DNA of 64,000 nucleotides from CBETVX01 sp965539935. Its GTDB lineage: Bacteria > Bacillota > Clostridia > Peptostreptococcales > Caminicellaceae. Positions 25,207 to 35,625 of this stretch are shown here, piece by piece. The first letter of the stretch is position 1. Every line of letters begins with the position of its first letter. The DNA is taken from contig CBETVX010000002.1 of the NCBI GenBank assembly GCA_965539935.1, forward strand, positions 1 through 64,000, given 5' to 3'. The notes beneath the pieces are model-generated. The model saw only the letters and a program-made list of their open reading frames with translations, had not been told where the DNA came from and did not search any database. A program made the position numbers and the translations under genes.

Positions 25207-28200
25207 ATGAAAATAGTTAAAAGAATTATGGCGGCATTTCTTTCCCTTGTGATAATTCTAACTGGACTACCTGTGAAAGACATTGTGGCCTATGGTTTTG
25301 ATTCTGAAGATTTTAGAGTAGATAAGGTTGAAATATTTAAAGTATATGATAGAAATAGAAACCCTGAAAGCATGATACTAAGTATTCGAGGAAAAAATCT
25401 AGAGGATGCACAGATATTTATTAATACTGATGAGGGTGGATATGTAGAGTTAAATAATAGACAGATTAATACTGAAAATCTATTACAATTTACATTAACA
25501 GAGGACCAAATAGGAAAAACTATCTTGATTGGTGGTATAGATATAGAAATAAATGAAGATGAGATGCCTACCATTTCCGGTATTACAAGAACTATAAAAA
25601 GAGGAGTAGACGATCTTACAATAAGTGGGCATAATCTAAACAATGTTAATACAAATTCGCCCGATAACGATGGGATAAAGGTAAGATATGGTAACGGTAG
25701 TACTCAAACTTATCTTGACCCAAGTGATTTTGATAATGCTTCAGAAGTTACTATACCAACACTTACAGGTGAATTGGGACTACAAAATATAGTGATTGAA
25801 AAGAAAACTACAGAATCTAAAGATTTTCCAGGGAACTTAGGTACGGATGTGTCTATAGAAGTTCGGTATACATATATAGACCAATTTAGAATAGTTGAAG
25901 AACTATCAAATTTAGATGATTTAAATATGTTTCCAAACAGAGGGGAAAAAGGAGATAAGATATATTTTACAGCTAATACTTTAGATAGTTATGATGTTTT
26001 TTTCTTAAAGGAAATAGATGGAACAGATGATTATACTAGGGAAAATATGGGTGTAAATAAGACCTTTAAACAAGATTCAGGTTCAAATACCGATGAAGAT
26101 GTTCTTACTATAGAGGTTCCAGATATTGAAGTGGGTGAGTACTATGTTGTTCTTACAAATGCCATATCAGAAGATGGAGATCCTATGGATGAGATTAACC
26201 AAACTTATATTGTAAGGGTTGACAACAGCGATAGTTCATCAAGCTATGAAAATTTCTATGTGATTGATGGTTCCACAAAACCATCTATACTAAGTGTACA
26301 ACCAGATAGTGGCCCAGATACAGGACAACAGACTACAATAACGGGAGAGTTTCTAGGAACATTAAATACACCTGAATTCACCCCTAATGATGAAACTTCC
26401 TTTAAGGCAGATGTTGAAAGTCCAGAAGATGATAGCGATAAAGAAACTCTAGTGATATCATATGATGATGACGATATACAAGGCAATGTTATCGGGAAGT
26501 ATAAAGACTTTGATATTAAAAATATTGAAAGAAGCCTTTCAGTTACAATAGGCGGAAGAACCACCTTCGCCACAGATAGCTCAGGAGAAGAATATGATTA
26601 TAGTTTTACAAATGATTTAGATACAATAGAAGTAATTACACCTCAAATAAATGATGCAGAGGAAAATCCAATAAAGGATGTGGTTATAGAAATAACTACT
26701 ACCTTTATAACTACTGATGATGATAGTATTGTTTTAAAGGAACGGGCTGAGCTTACAGATGGATATACATATATACCTAGTAAGATTACGCCTACTGTTG
26801 AGGAAATAGTTCCTAATAAAATTCAAGTTATAGAAAATGGTAGTAACTATACTGTTAAGAATATTACCATAGGTATATATGGAGAAAATTTTACCGTCCA
26901 TAAATTTCTTTATGGTAACGACAGTACAGAGATTACAAGATATCCAATAGTTGACCTAGGTTCAGAATTACATTTAGATCCAAATGAGGATAGTACTATA
27001 GATATGAAGGTATTTAATGACCAAGGTGAGGAATTAGACGGTACAGATGGATTAGAAATAGGTAGTAAAATACTGATAACTATACCTGAAAATAAAAGCA
27101 TAACAAATATAGGCAAGACTTATGTTAGAGTAACAAATCCAGTTAGAAATTCACTAAATTCGGGTCTTTATGATCAAATCAGTGATGCAATAACCTTCGT
27201 CTTACCAGAAAATAATAAAATTCCTGTTATCAGTGATGTTACTCCCAATGTAGTTACAGTAGATGGAGGAGAAGAAGTTCTCATAGAGGGTAGCAACTTT
27301 CAAGATGGAGTAAGGGTATTTTTAGACGGAGCAGAAGTAGAGGATATAGAACGATCAGAGGATGGAAAAGAAATAACATTTATAGCACCTTCCGGTAGAG
27401 AAGGAGAAACAGAATTGATTGTTATGAATGAAGAAGGTGGCATGGATACCCATCCATTTATTTACGTTACAACCTATACAAACCCACAGATAACAGATTT
27501 TTCTCCCAAGAAAGGAAATACAGGAGTCTTAGTTGTTGTAGAAGGAGATAACTTTTTACAGCCAGACCCTACTGCCGATGAAGATGAAATACTGAAACTT
27601 ATAGGAACTAGGATTCTTCTGGAAGGAGAAGATATTAATAGTTATAACAGAAATGAAACAACTAAAGAAATAGAGCTTACTACTTATTCAGCACCAGCGG
27701 GAGAAGAAATAATACAAATAACTTCTGACGGTGGAGTAGAAGTTCAGGACTATTATCACAGTGTGATTTTAAAGGATGAAGCCAATGACAAACTATATAC
27801 TATAGAAGTGGACGCCAGTGATAATATAATAATAAGCGATGGCATCGATGAAACCTATTATATAGTAAATGATAGTGGCACTCTAAAGGCAGAGAGAGAT
27901 GGGTCAAGTGATTTAGACCTTACGGTAGAAGCAGATAAAATTACCATAGACACTCTAGAACTTTCAATTATGACTCCCTTTGAGATAGAAGATGGGGAAA
28001 TTGTTGGAGATAATGTAAAAGTAGTTAATAAAAATAAGATTCTTTTTACAGTACCAATACTTACTGCCGATGGATACTACGATGTAACAGTCCTAAATCC
28101 AGACACTAAAAAGGATTCTAAAATAGATGAAGAAGGATTTTACTACTATAGACAACCTCAAACAAAGCCTGAAATAACAGAAATAGACCCAGACCAAGGT

Positions 28201-31200
28201 TCAACAGAAGGTGGATATACCATAACTATAAAGGGAAGTGACTTTGTAGATGATGGCTCACAGAAAACTATGGTTATAATAAATGGTGTAGAAATAGATG
28301 AAGAAGATACAGAAATAAGTACAGATAATAAGGAGATTACAGTAATAGTTCCAGCATATTCCGGTGATTTGAGGGAAGAATATGATACCGATAGATTAAC
28401 TGTACCAGTAGTTGTAGTAAATCCCGATGGAGGTAGTGCTAGCAAGGAAAAAGGATTTACCTATGTAATTCCAGTTAGTAATCCAACCATATCAGAAATT
28501 TCTACAGAAAAAGGAAGTGCAGCTGGAGGAGATATAGTAAGCATATCTGGTACAGACTTTAGGTATGAAGAACCCTATAGTGATGACAATAGGGACCAAG
28601 AAAGAAATCCAGATGAAGAATTTGAAAATCTAAATGAAACCTTTGAAAATGAAGAAGGTATTGCCAATGAATGGGATGACCTATTAAATGTTCCAATAAG
28701 AGAAGATAAAGACATAAGAGAACCGGAAGCTATTAGTCATAAATATTTTGATGAATACTATTCATCTCCTATCCTTCCAAAGGTGTACTTTGGAGGAAAA
28801 GAGGCCAAGATAGTAGAGTTTGATAAGGGATATATAAAGGTTATTACCCCAGCAAATGAAGAAGGGCAAGTAGAACTTTATATAGTTAATAATGATTCTG
28901 GTATATCAAATAAGGTTGAGTTCACCTATGAAGCATCTAATCCAACTATAAGTAAAATAATTCCCGATGAAGGGAAAAAACAAGGTAAGGACAAAATTGA
29001 AATATTTGGCGAAAATTTTGAAGAAAGTAGTATTAATATATATAAATATGATGAAGAGGATAATCTTCAGTTAGATACTGAGTTTTTAACTAAGGTTAGA
29101 TTTGGATATATAACCAATAAGGATATAGATAGGTCAGAAGAAAATTCAGGTGACATAAATAATAGTAGGGCCACAGTAAATCTTGCAGGAAGCCTTACGG
29201 TGGAATACAATGGTGAAGATGGTATTTTAAAACCTAGTATAGAATCTGGCGATAATATATACGAAATCCCTGGGGGCATAAACTATGACGATTCAGAGGT
29301 GTATATACCCGTTAGTTTATTGGAAGATGAAAATGGCAATCAATATGATGGTTATGAATTAATTAGAGTTTACGTAGAAGATAGGAGACTTTTTGTAGAA
29401 AGGGGATATGCTCCAGAAGTGCAGTACGAAAGTTCTGGACATATTATAGCTACAAGTCCCAGTTATTATACAATAGGAACAGTGCCATTGACTATTATTA
29501 ATGCCGATGGTGGAGAAGCTACAGGGGAGTTTGAGTATAAAAATCCTGATAGTAGTCCTAGAATAACTAATATAACTAAGGATGGTAGATCTCCTAGTCA
29601 AATAGAAGATAATGGAGTTACAAAAGAGGTTATAGAAGTAACCTATAAAGGCGGAAATATTATAAGTGTTATAGGAGATGATTTTAGAGAAAATGCCATT
29701 ATTGAAATAGGAGATGTACTAACAATAGATACAGATAGTATAGACTATAGTCTTCCTAATAAGCTTACCTTTGAAATGCCAGAAGTATCAGAAGATGATA
29801 TAGGTGTACTTTATAGGGTTGTGGTAACAAATGAAGATGGCGGTGTTGCCTCATCCGATGAAACTGACCCACCTATATATATAAGATTTATTAAGGGAGA
29901 GACATTCCCAAGTATAGAAGAAATAACCCCTAATATAGGTTCATCTAAAGGGGGTACTGAATTAACTATTGAGGGAAATAATTTCATAGAAGAAATGGAA
30001 GGAAACAAAATATCATTATTCTTCGGAGAAACTCAAGTTCCCGAGGAAGATTTTAAAGTAATAGATTATAAAACTATTAAAGTATATGCAACTCCATCCC
30101 ATAGCTCAGGAACAGTAGAAGTAAAAGTAGAAAATCCCGATGGAGCTCTATCAGATCCTACAGGAAGTTTTACCTATTTAAGTAGTCCAAAGCTTATTGC
30201 CCTAGTAGACGCCAATGATGTATATGAAACATCCAGGATAAGGAGTATATCCGTAGAGGGAGGACAAGAAGTAAAGCTAAAGGGAACAGGCTTTGAAGAA
30301 GGTGCTAGTGTAGTCTTTGCTCCAGAGATAGAAAAGGTTGACGACGAAGAAACAGCATCTGGAGAAATCATTTATATTGATGAAGAAACCTATGAATTAA
30401 TAAGTGGCAATGAAGCTGGAGAAGTAGAGTATATAGATGAGGAAACTTTGACAGTTACTACTCCTCAAGGAGAGAAAGATACTAAAGGCGTTATAGTTAT
30501 AAATCCAGATGGAGGTGCCACTGAAATATATGAAGATGTAATATATGGACTTCCAGAAATTGCAGCACCTAGTGGAGTTACAGCAGAGCTAGTTTATGAC
30601 AGATATATAAAAATACATTGGGGAGAAGTTACCGATGCTAAAGAATATGAAATCTATGTAGTTATAGACGATGATGAAATAGAATTAATAGGAACTACAG
30701 AATTAACATCATTTGTTTATGAAGACCTGGAAGAAAATACTGAGTATAAATTTGTAGTTACTGCCCTAGGGGAATATGGCTTATCGGAATACTCGGAAGA
30801 AAGTAATGAAGTAGAAACTGGGAGTCGTGTAGGACCAGAGGATGATGATGAAGGACTGGTAGAAAATACCCAAAAAACAATGGCAGGAGATAAGGCTCAG
30901 ATTATTATAGGGACCAGTGATTATGACGAAGAAGATATTATTATAGATTTGACTAGAGGAGACTTAGCAGGAAGTAAGAAAGTAATAATTAGTATACCTT
31001 CAGAGGTGATCTCAAGTACCGATGCCAAGGATATTATAGTAAATGGAAGTGACTTTAGGGTAAAATTAAATCCTAATTCCTTCTATACCAGTAGATTTAG
31101 AGATTATGATGAAGAAGACAGCGGAGTAAGATTTTCAATATCCCCTAATGATGATATGGATGGGAAAAACCTTTCAAATGGAAATAGTATTTTATCAAAC

Positions 31201-31458
31201 AAATATGAAATCAAGGCTGATATCTACACAGGTAATGATAGTGAAAGTATGAACTATTTAAGAGCTCCTATTGAAGTTACATTAGATGTAGATGTGGCTA
31301 AGGCAAGAATGAGAGGAATTAAAAGCATCTATTTTAGCAAATATGACGGATATGAAGGAAAATGGATACAATTAACGAAAGGTGATGAAAATAGTATATC
31401 AATTAATGCTTTAGTAGATAGCTTAGGTGAATTTGTAATCACAGGAAGCAGAAGATAA
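25207..31458 (+). CDS. Giant TIG/IPT-repeat surface protein, 2083 residues
   Basis: GGGTGGTG lies 8 bp before the ATG and a signal peptide follows (MKIVKRIMAAFLSLVIILTG). About eleven IPT/TIG-type Ig units can be counted by their opening motif, 'P-x-I-x-x-I-x-P-x-x-G-x-x-x-G-G-x-x-x-x-I-x-G-x-x-F'. Clear ones lie near residues 360, 671, 759, 987, 1095, 1247 and 1565. A fibronectin type III domain spans ~1785-1875 (PSGVTAELVYDRYIKIHWGE). The last ~200 residues form a separate domain (IIIDLTRGDLAGSKKVIIS, ending LGEFVITGSRR). I infer a long rod or fibre on the surface. No known wall anchor is present, so it may bind through its neighbour or the C-terminal domain. Confidence 0.85.
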   Translation: MKIVKRIMAAFLSLVIILTGLPVKDIVAYGFDSEDFRVDKVEIFKVYDRNRNPESMILSIRGKNLEDAQIFINTDEGGYVELNNRQINTENLLQFTLTEDQIGKTILIGGIDIEINEDEMPTISGITRTIKRGVDDLTISGHNLNNVNTNSPDNDGIKVRYGNGSTQTYLDPSDFDNASEVTIPTLTGELGLQNIVIEKKTTESKDFPGNLGTDVSIEVRYTYIDQFRIVEELSNLDDLNMFPNRGEKGDKIYFTANTLDSYDVFFLKEIDGTDDYTRENMGVNKTFKQDSGSNTDEDVLTIEVPDIEVGEYYVVLTNAISEDGDPMDEINQTYIVRVDNSDSSSSYENFYVIDGSTKPSILSVQPDSGPDTGQQTTITGEFLGTLNTPEFTPNDETSFKADVESPEDDSDKETLVISYDDDDIQGNVIGKYKDFDIKNIERSLSVTIGGRTTFATDSSGEEYDYSFTNDLDTIEVITPQINDAEENPIKDVVIEITTTFITTDDDSIVLKERAELTDGYTYIPSKITPTVEEIVPNKIQVIENGSNYTVKNITIGIYGENFTVHKFLYGNDSTEITRYPIVDLGSELHLDPNEDSTIDMKVFNDQGEELDGTDGLEIGSKILITIPENKSITNIGKTYVRVTNPVRNSLNSGLYDQISDAITFVLPENNKIPVISDVTPNVVTVDGGEEVLIEGSNFQDGVRVFLDGAEVEDIERSEDGKEITFIAPSGREGETELIVMNEEGGMDTHPFIYVTTYTNPQITDFSPKKGNTGVLVVVEGDNFLQPDPTADEDEILKLIGTRILLEGEDINSYNRNETTKEIELTTYSAPAGEEIIQITSDGGVEVQDYYHSVILKDEANDKLYTIEVDASDNIIISDGIDETYYIVNDSGTLKAERDGSSDLDLTVEADKITIDTLELSIMTPFEIEDGEIVGDNVKVVNKNKILFTVPILTADGYYDVTVLNPDTKKDSKIDEEGFYYYRQPQTKPEITEIDPDQGSTEGGYTITIKGSDFVDDGSQKTMVIINGVEIDEEDTEISTDNKEITVIVPAYSGDLREEYDTDRLTVPVVVVNPDGGSASKEKGFTYVIPVSNPTISEISTEKGSAAGGDIVSISGTDFRYEEPYSDDNRDQERNPDEEFENLNETFENEEGIANEWDDLLNVPIREDKDIREPEAISHKYFDEYYSSPILPKVYFGGKEAKIVEFDKGYIKVITPANEEGQVELYIVNNDSGISNKVEFTYEASNPTISKIIPDEGKKQGKDKIEIFGENFEESSINIYKYDEEDNLQLDTEFLTKVRFGYITNKDIDRSEENSGDINNSRATVNLAGSLTVEYNGEDGILKPSIESGDNIYEIPGGINYDDSEVYIPVSLLEDENGNQYDGYELIRVYVEDRRLFVERGYAPEVQYESSGHIIATSPSYYTIGTVPLTIINADGGEATGEFEYKNPDSSPRITNITKDGRSPSQIEDNGVTKEVIEVTYKGGNIISVIGDDFRENAIIEIGDVLTIDTDSIDYSLPNKLTFEMPEVSEDDIGVLYRVVVTNEDGGVASSDETDPPIYIRFIKGETFPSIEEITPNIGSSKGGTELTIEGNNFIEEMEGNKISLFFGETQVPEEDFKVIDYKTIKVYATPSHSSGTVEVKVENPDGALSDPTGSFTYLSSPKLIALVDANDVYETSRIRSISVEGGQEVKLKGTGFEEGASVVFAPEIEKVDDEETASGEIIYIDEETYELISGNEAGEVEYIDEETLTVTTPQGEKDTKGVIVINPDGGATEIYEDVIYGLPEIAAPSGVTAELVYDRYIKIHWGEVTDAKEYEIYVVIDDDEIELIGTTELTSFVYEDLEENTEYKFVVTALGEYGLSEYSEESNEVETGSRVGPEDDDEGLVENTQKTMAGDKAQIIIGTSDYDEEDIIIDLTRGDLAGSKKVIISIPSEVISSTDAKDIIVNGSDFRVKLNPNSFYTSRFRDYDEEDSGVRFSISPNDDMDGKNLSNGNSILSNKYEIKADIYTGNDSESMNYLRAPIEVTLDVDVAKARMRGIKSIYFSKYDGYEGKWIQLTKGDENSISINALVDSLGEFVITGSRR

Positions 31459-31486
31459 AAAACAAAAGTAAAATATATTTCAAAAA

Positions 31487-31545
31487 TATACTAAATGGCC
31501 CTTTGGATAGATAGCTTACTGCTTATTCAAAGGGCTATTTTTTTA
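31487..31545 (+). terminator. Rho-independent terminator
   Basis: GGCCCTTTG and CAAAGGGCTA pair across a 30-nt loop that has secondary structure of its own, followed by seven T. Confidence 0.8.
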
Positions 31546-31695
31546 AGAGATTTTCACATAGTAAAAGTCTAAACCATTGAATAAAATAATTAATATATTC
31601 AAAAAATTTTAACAAAGAAGGAGGATTTAAAGTTATTTTGTGTAATGATTCATTATATACCTAATAATGGAATAAATATTTTAAGGAGTGTCAAA

Positions 31696-32007
31696 ATGGA
31701 AAATGTAATAAAAAGACTTATTGAAATCGATAAAAAGGCACTGGAAATAAAGAACAAAGCTAATAAACTAGATGAAGAAAATGAAAAGAGACTTAATGAA
31801 AGGCTAAAGGCTATTGAAGAAAAGGAATTATCTAAAGCAGAAAAAGTTGCGAAGAAAAAATACGATGATTTAGTAAAAGAAGGACAGAGTGAAGCACAAA
31901 GAATTGAGGAAGAAGGGGAGAAGATGTGTTGGGGATTAGAAAATAAATATAATAAAATTCACCATAGGCTAGAAAAGGAGATATTTGATGAAATAATCAA
32001 TTTGTAA
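31696..32007 (+). CDS. ntpF: V-type ATPase peripheral-stalk subunit (G/H type)
   Basis: ATG 31696 has AAGGAG 9 bp upstream; the extra 17 codons from 31645 have no ribosome site just before them. The 103-residue product is almost entirely a charged coiled coil (ENVIKRLIEIDKKALEIKNKA through EKELSKAEKVAKKKYDD), as expected for the stalk subunit that pairs with subunit E. It is the first gene of a nine-gene V/A-ATPase operon. In many Firmicutes the membrane subunit I comes next; here subunit C follows, 19 bp later. Confidence 0.8.
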   Translation: MENVIKRLIEIDKKALEIKNKANKLDEENEKRLNERLKAIEEKELSKAEKVAKKKYDDLVKEGQSEAQRIEEEGEKMCWGLENKYNKIHHRLEKEIFDEIINL

Positions 32008-32026
32008 CATCACGGAAGGTGATAAA

Positions 32027-33073
32027 ATGTCAAGGGTAGGTCGATTTGCAGCAATAAATACAAAGGTAAAAACCTTAAGTAGTAAACTCCTTAAAAAAAA
32101 GGATTATGAAAATCTAATAGAAAGTAAATCTGTTAAAGATGTAGTAGAATATCTAAAAAATAATACGGCATATAAAACTGTTTTAAATGATATCAATCTA
32201 CAACATATAAAAGTGGATGAAATTGAGATTATATTTAAAAAATACATAATAAGTCAATACAGGAAACTGATACATTACTTTACCGATGAATATAGAAAGC
32301 TATTTAAGATTATTTTTTTACGTTATGAAATAGAAGATTTAAAACTATATTTAAGAACTATTATGAGAAATGAATCCCTAAAGGACATAGGAGAATTTAT
32401 AGTATATTCAGGAATACATAGTAATATAGACCATGAAATATTGACTAATTCTAATGACATGGAGGAATTTATATCTAATCTAAAAGGAACAATATATTAT
32501 GAAATATTAAAGCCCTATATGAATGAAGACAAAGAAAAGAGACTTTTTTATATGGAAATGAGCCTTGATGGAATTTACTTTAAACAATTAAATAAACAAA
32601 TAGAAAAACTCCATAGGGAAGATAGAAGGATATTGACAGAGCTCCTTGGACAAAATATAGACCTATTAAATTTACAATGGATATATAGGGGATTAAAATT
32701 CTATAGGCTTTCTCCTGAAGAACTTATAAACTATACATTATCTAATGGACTGTACTTAAATTTTAATAAATTAAAGGAACTTTGTTACTCAGATAATGAA
32801 AAAGTATTAATTGATAAGATGGTAGATTCAAAATACGGATTTTTATTTGATAATAAGGATACCCTTGAAATATTCATGGAACGTAGGATAGAAAGATACC
32901 TATATTTTTTATTTTTAGAATATAAAAAACGAGAAAAAATGAACATAATAGAATCTATAGTTTATATGCACCTTTTAGAATATGAAATGCGTGATATCTT
33001 TTCCATAATAGAAGCTATAAGATATGGGTTAAATCCAGAAGAATCAAAAAAATTCTTAGTTCGTAGGATCTAA
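32027..33073 (+). CDS. ntpC: V-type ATPase subunit C (AC39/V0D)
   Basis: The 348-residue protein matches the vATP-synt_AC39 family in length and style: helical, with three similar helical units. It has RLLTEL/LGQNIDLLNLQWIYRGLKFY and ERYLYFLFLEYKKREKMNIIESIVYMHLLEYEMRDI near the C-terminus. Subunit C links the central rotor stalk to the membrane K ring. GGAAGGTGA precedes the ATG. Its position second in the operon, ahead of I and K, differs from the Enterococcus-type order F-I-K-E-C-G-A-B-D. Confidence 0.9.
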   Translation: MSRVGRFAAINTKVKTLSSKLLKKKDYENLIESKSVKDVVEYLKNNTAYKTVLNDINLQHIKVDEIEIIFKKYIISQYRKLIHYFTDEYRKLFKIIFLRYEIEDLKLYLRTIMRNESLKDIGEFIVYSGIHSNIDHEILTNSNDMEEFISNLKGTIYYEILKPYMNEDKEKRLFYMEMSLDGIYFKQLNKQIEKLHREDRRILTELLGQNIDLLNLQWIYRGLKFYRLSPEELINYTLSNGLYLNFNKLKELCYSDNEKVLIDKMVDSKYGFLFDNKDTLEIFMERRIERYLYFLFLEYKKREKMNIIESIVYMHLLEYEMRDIFSIIEAIRYGLNPEESKKFLVRRI

Positions 33074-33083
33074 GGGAGGTGAA

Positions 33084-35051
33084 ATGATGGCTGTAGAAAA
33101 AATGGAGATGCTCAATTTAGTTGCTCCCATAGAAGAACTCCATGATATAGCAAGGGAGGTGGTTCTTCTAGAAAATGTACATTTAGTCAATGCCATGAAT
33201 GAAATAAATGAAAGTAATTTCACCCTATGTATTATGGAAGAAAATATAGATGAGCTTGTGGAAATGTGTATTATAAAATCCTTTAAAACCAATGAAAACT
33301 ATACAGAAATTAATAATAAAATGAGGGATATATTAAGATATTTCAATATAGAACCTAAGATATCTAAACAATATTTAAAGGAGCCCTATGACTTACAGGA
33401 CATAATAAACAATATAGAAGAAATATATCCCAAAATTAATGATTTACAAGAAAAAAAAGAAAGCCTTTTATATGAAAAAAAATACTTAGAGGATTTTGAT
33501 GGACATATAAGCCACCTTAAAAATTCTAACATTAATCTAAAGGAACTAGAAAATCTTAATTTTTTCAACTATAAAATTGGAGTTTTATCTAAGGAAAACA
33601 GAATCAAACTAAAGAAAAACTATGAAAACATCTCGGCTATAGTCCTCCATATAGGAAGTAATAAAAGTGGAGAAGTTTATCTTATAATATCACCTAAGGA
33701 ACTTGAAACTGAAACCAACAGAATATTACGGTCATTAAATTTTAGAGAAATCAAAGTACCAAAGGAATATATAGGTCAGCCCCATGAAATTGTTGATAAT
33801 GTAGAAGGGAGAATAAAGCGAATAACCCACACATTAGAAAGATTAGATAACCAATTAGAGGAATATAAGGAGATACATAGGGAAGAATTTCTAAAATATT
33901 ATAGCATATTAAAACTTGAAGAAGAAATTGCAAAACTAAAAAATGAAACAGCTACCACAAATAGCTTTTTCTATCTTTCCGGGTGGGTACCTATTAGAGA
34001 TAAAGAGAGAATAAAAGATACTTTTAAAAAATATGGAGACAAAGTACTTGTGATGTTTAAAAGTGCCCAGGAGGTTCATAAATACATAACACCTCCTACC
34101 AAGCTTAGAAACAATAGATTGACAAAGCCCTTTGAAGCTCTAGTTAAAATGTATGGAGTTCCCTCCTATACTGAAATGGACCCTACATTATTTTTAGGCA
34201 TAACCTATTTAATATTATTTGGTGCTATGTTTGGAGATGTAGGACAGGGAGCTGTACTTCTATTGTTAGGATTATATATATCAAAATATAAAAATAATGA
34301 GATCTTTGGGGGAATATTATCTAGACTTGGCTTTAGTTCAACTATATTTGGATTTTTATATGGCAGCGTTTTTGGATTTGAAGACATAATTCACCCATTA
34401 CTTGTTAGTCCTTTAGAAAGTATAAATGAAATGTTAATAGGGTCAGTTGCCATTGGAGTTATATTGCTGTTTATGAGCTTTATATATAGTATAGCCAATA
34501 ATTTAAAGCAAAAAGATTTGCAAGAGGGAGTCTTCGGAAGGAACGGAATAAATGGGCTTATATTCTACATAGTAATACTCCTTTTAGTAGTAGGAAAGCT
34601 TATGGATAAGAGCTTCATACCTACAAACTTTGCCTACGGAGTCATAGTATTTTCAATTACCCTATTGATATTAAGGGAACCTTTAACAAATCTCATACTT
34701 GGTAAAAGACCCCTATATCATGAAGCTGTATCAGCCTACTATATAGAAAGTGGATTTGACCTTTTTGAAACAATACTAAATTTTATGAGTAATACAATAT
34801 CCTTTATAAGGGTAGGTGCCTTTGCCCTTAATCACGTAGGATTATTTATAGCCTTCCATACAATGGCAGAGATACTAAACAATTTAGCAGGTAGCATTAT
34901 AATCTTCATATTAGGAAATATAATAGTAATTGGATTAGAGGGGCTTATAGTATTTATACAGGGCTTAAGGCTAGAATACTATGAACTATTTAGTAAATAT
35001 TACAGAGGAGAGGGAATAGAGTATAAACCAGTAAATCTAAAGGTTAATTAA
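33084..35051 (+). CDS. ntpI: V-type ATPase subunit I (a subunit)
   Basis: Two adjacent ATG codons are available; the second (33087) is better spaced from GGAGGTGA. The 655-residue protein has a soluble N-terminal half with long coiled-coil arms (~90-150, ~215-300) and a membrane half with about seven helices from ~365. Recognisable parts are MFGDVGQGAVLLLLGLYISK, PLYHEAVSAYYIESGFDLFE and NTISFIRVGAFALNHVGL, which carries the essential ion-channel arginine. The C-terminal helices end with FIQGLRLEYYELFSKYY. It forms the stator half-channel against the K ring. Confidence 0.95.
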   Translation: MMAVEKMEMLNLVAPIEELHDIAREVVLLENVHLVNAMNEINESNFTLCIMEENIDELVEMCIIKSFKTNENYTEINNKMRDILRYFNIEPKISKQYLKEPYDLQDIINNIEEIYPKINDLQEKKESLLYEKKYLEDFDGHISHLKNSNINLKELENLNFFNYKIGVLSKENRIKLKKNYENISAIVLHIGSNKSGEVYLIISPKELETETNRILRSLNFREIKVPKEYIGQPHEIVDNVEGRIKRITHTLERLDNQLEEYKEIHREEFLKYYSILKLEEEIAKLKNETATTNSFFYLSGWVPIRDKERIKDTFKKYGDKVLVMFKSAQEVHKYITPPTKLRNNRLTKPFEALVKMYGVPSYTEMDPTLFLGITYLILFGAMFGDVGQGAVLLLLGLYISKYKNNEIFGGILSRLGFSSTIFGFLYGSVFGFEDIIHPLLVSPLESINEMLIGSVAIGVILLFMSFIYSIANNLKQKDLQEGVFGRNGINGLIFYIVILLLVVGKLMDKSFIPTNFAYGVIVFSITLLILREPLTNLILGKRPLYHEAVSAYYIESGFDLFETILNFMSNTISFIRVGAFALNHVGLFIAFHTMAEILNNLAGSIIIFILGNIIVIGLEGLIVFIQGLRLEYYELFSKYYRGEGIEYKPVNLKVN

Positions 35052-35089
35052 GAATTAAGAAAGATTAAGGCTTCGTATTTTGACTTTTT

Positions 35090-35149
35090 GCCATTAGCTA
35101 TCAGCCATAAGCTATTAGCCATAAGCCATAAGCTATAAGCCATTAGCAG
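35090..35149. repeat. GCCATTAGC/GCCATAAGC short repeat block inside the ATPase operon
   Basis: This block consists of degenerate copies of GCCATTAGCTATCAGCCATAAGC. It separates subunits I and K. The same family occurs at 39911 (inverted), 59390 and 59983. Confidence 0.85.
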
Positions 35150-35190
35150 GCTTTTAAAGCTCCACATATAAGAAAAAGGAGGTTTTTTTC

Positions 35191-35616
35191 GTGAAAACAA
35201 TACTAATATCATCAATAATACTAGTTATTTTAACCATAAGTACAGGATTATTTCTAACCTATAACCATTACAAGACAAGTAAATCAAAATTAAAAAAAAT
35301 ATTAAGAGTAAATCTATTTTTATTTATTCCTTTAATGCTTGCAGCCATAATTATACTTGTGCCAGACATGGCAATGGCAGCTCCCGAAGCAGAAACCACA
35401 GGAGGTTCTGGTCTAGGATTTATAGCAGCTGCCCTGTCAACGGGACTAGCCACCATAGGAGCGGGATATGCAGTAGGAGCAGTGGGTTCATCGGCCCTCG
35501 GGGCAGTATCAGAAGATCCTAAAATCCTTGGTAAGACCCTTATTTTCGTTGGACTTGCCGAAGGTATAGCAATATATGGACTTATAATCTCAATCCTTAT
35601 TATAGGTAGATTGTAG
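35191..35616 (+). CDS. ntpK: V-type ATPase subunit K (c ring) with N-terminal extension
   Basis: Start is GTG, 8 nt after AAGGAGG. The last ~75 residues are a single two-helix c subunit: GLGFIAAALSTGLATIGAGYA, a polar loop SEDPKILGK, and VGLAEGIAIYGLIISILIIG with the ion-binding glutamate. Ahead of it lies an unusual ~65-residue extension with two further hydrophobic segments (TILISSIILVILTISTGLFL and LFLFIPLMLAAIIILVP), ending DMAMAAPEA, which looks like a signal-peptidase site. The extension may be a cleaved leader. The glutamate is followed by Gly rather than Ser/Thr, so the coupling ion cannot be set, with a slight lean to protons. Confidence 0.9.
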   Translation: MKTILISSIILVILTISTGLFLTYNHYKTSKSKLKKILRVNLFLFIPLMLAAIIILVPDMAMAAPEAETTGGSGLGFIAAALSTGLATIGAGYAVGAVGSSALGAVSEDPKILGKTLIFVGLAEGIAIYGLIISILIIGRL

Positions 35617-35625
35617 GAGATATGT

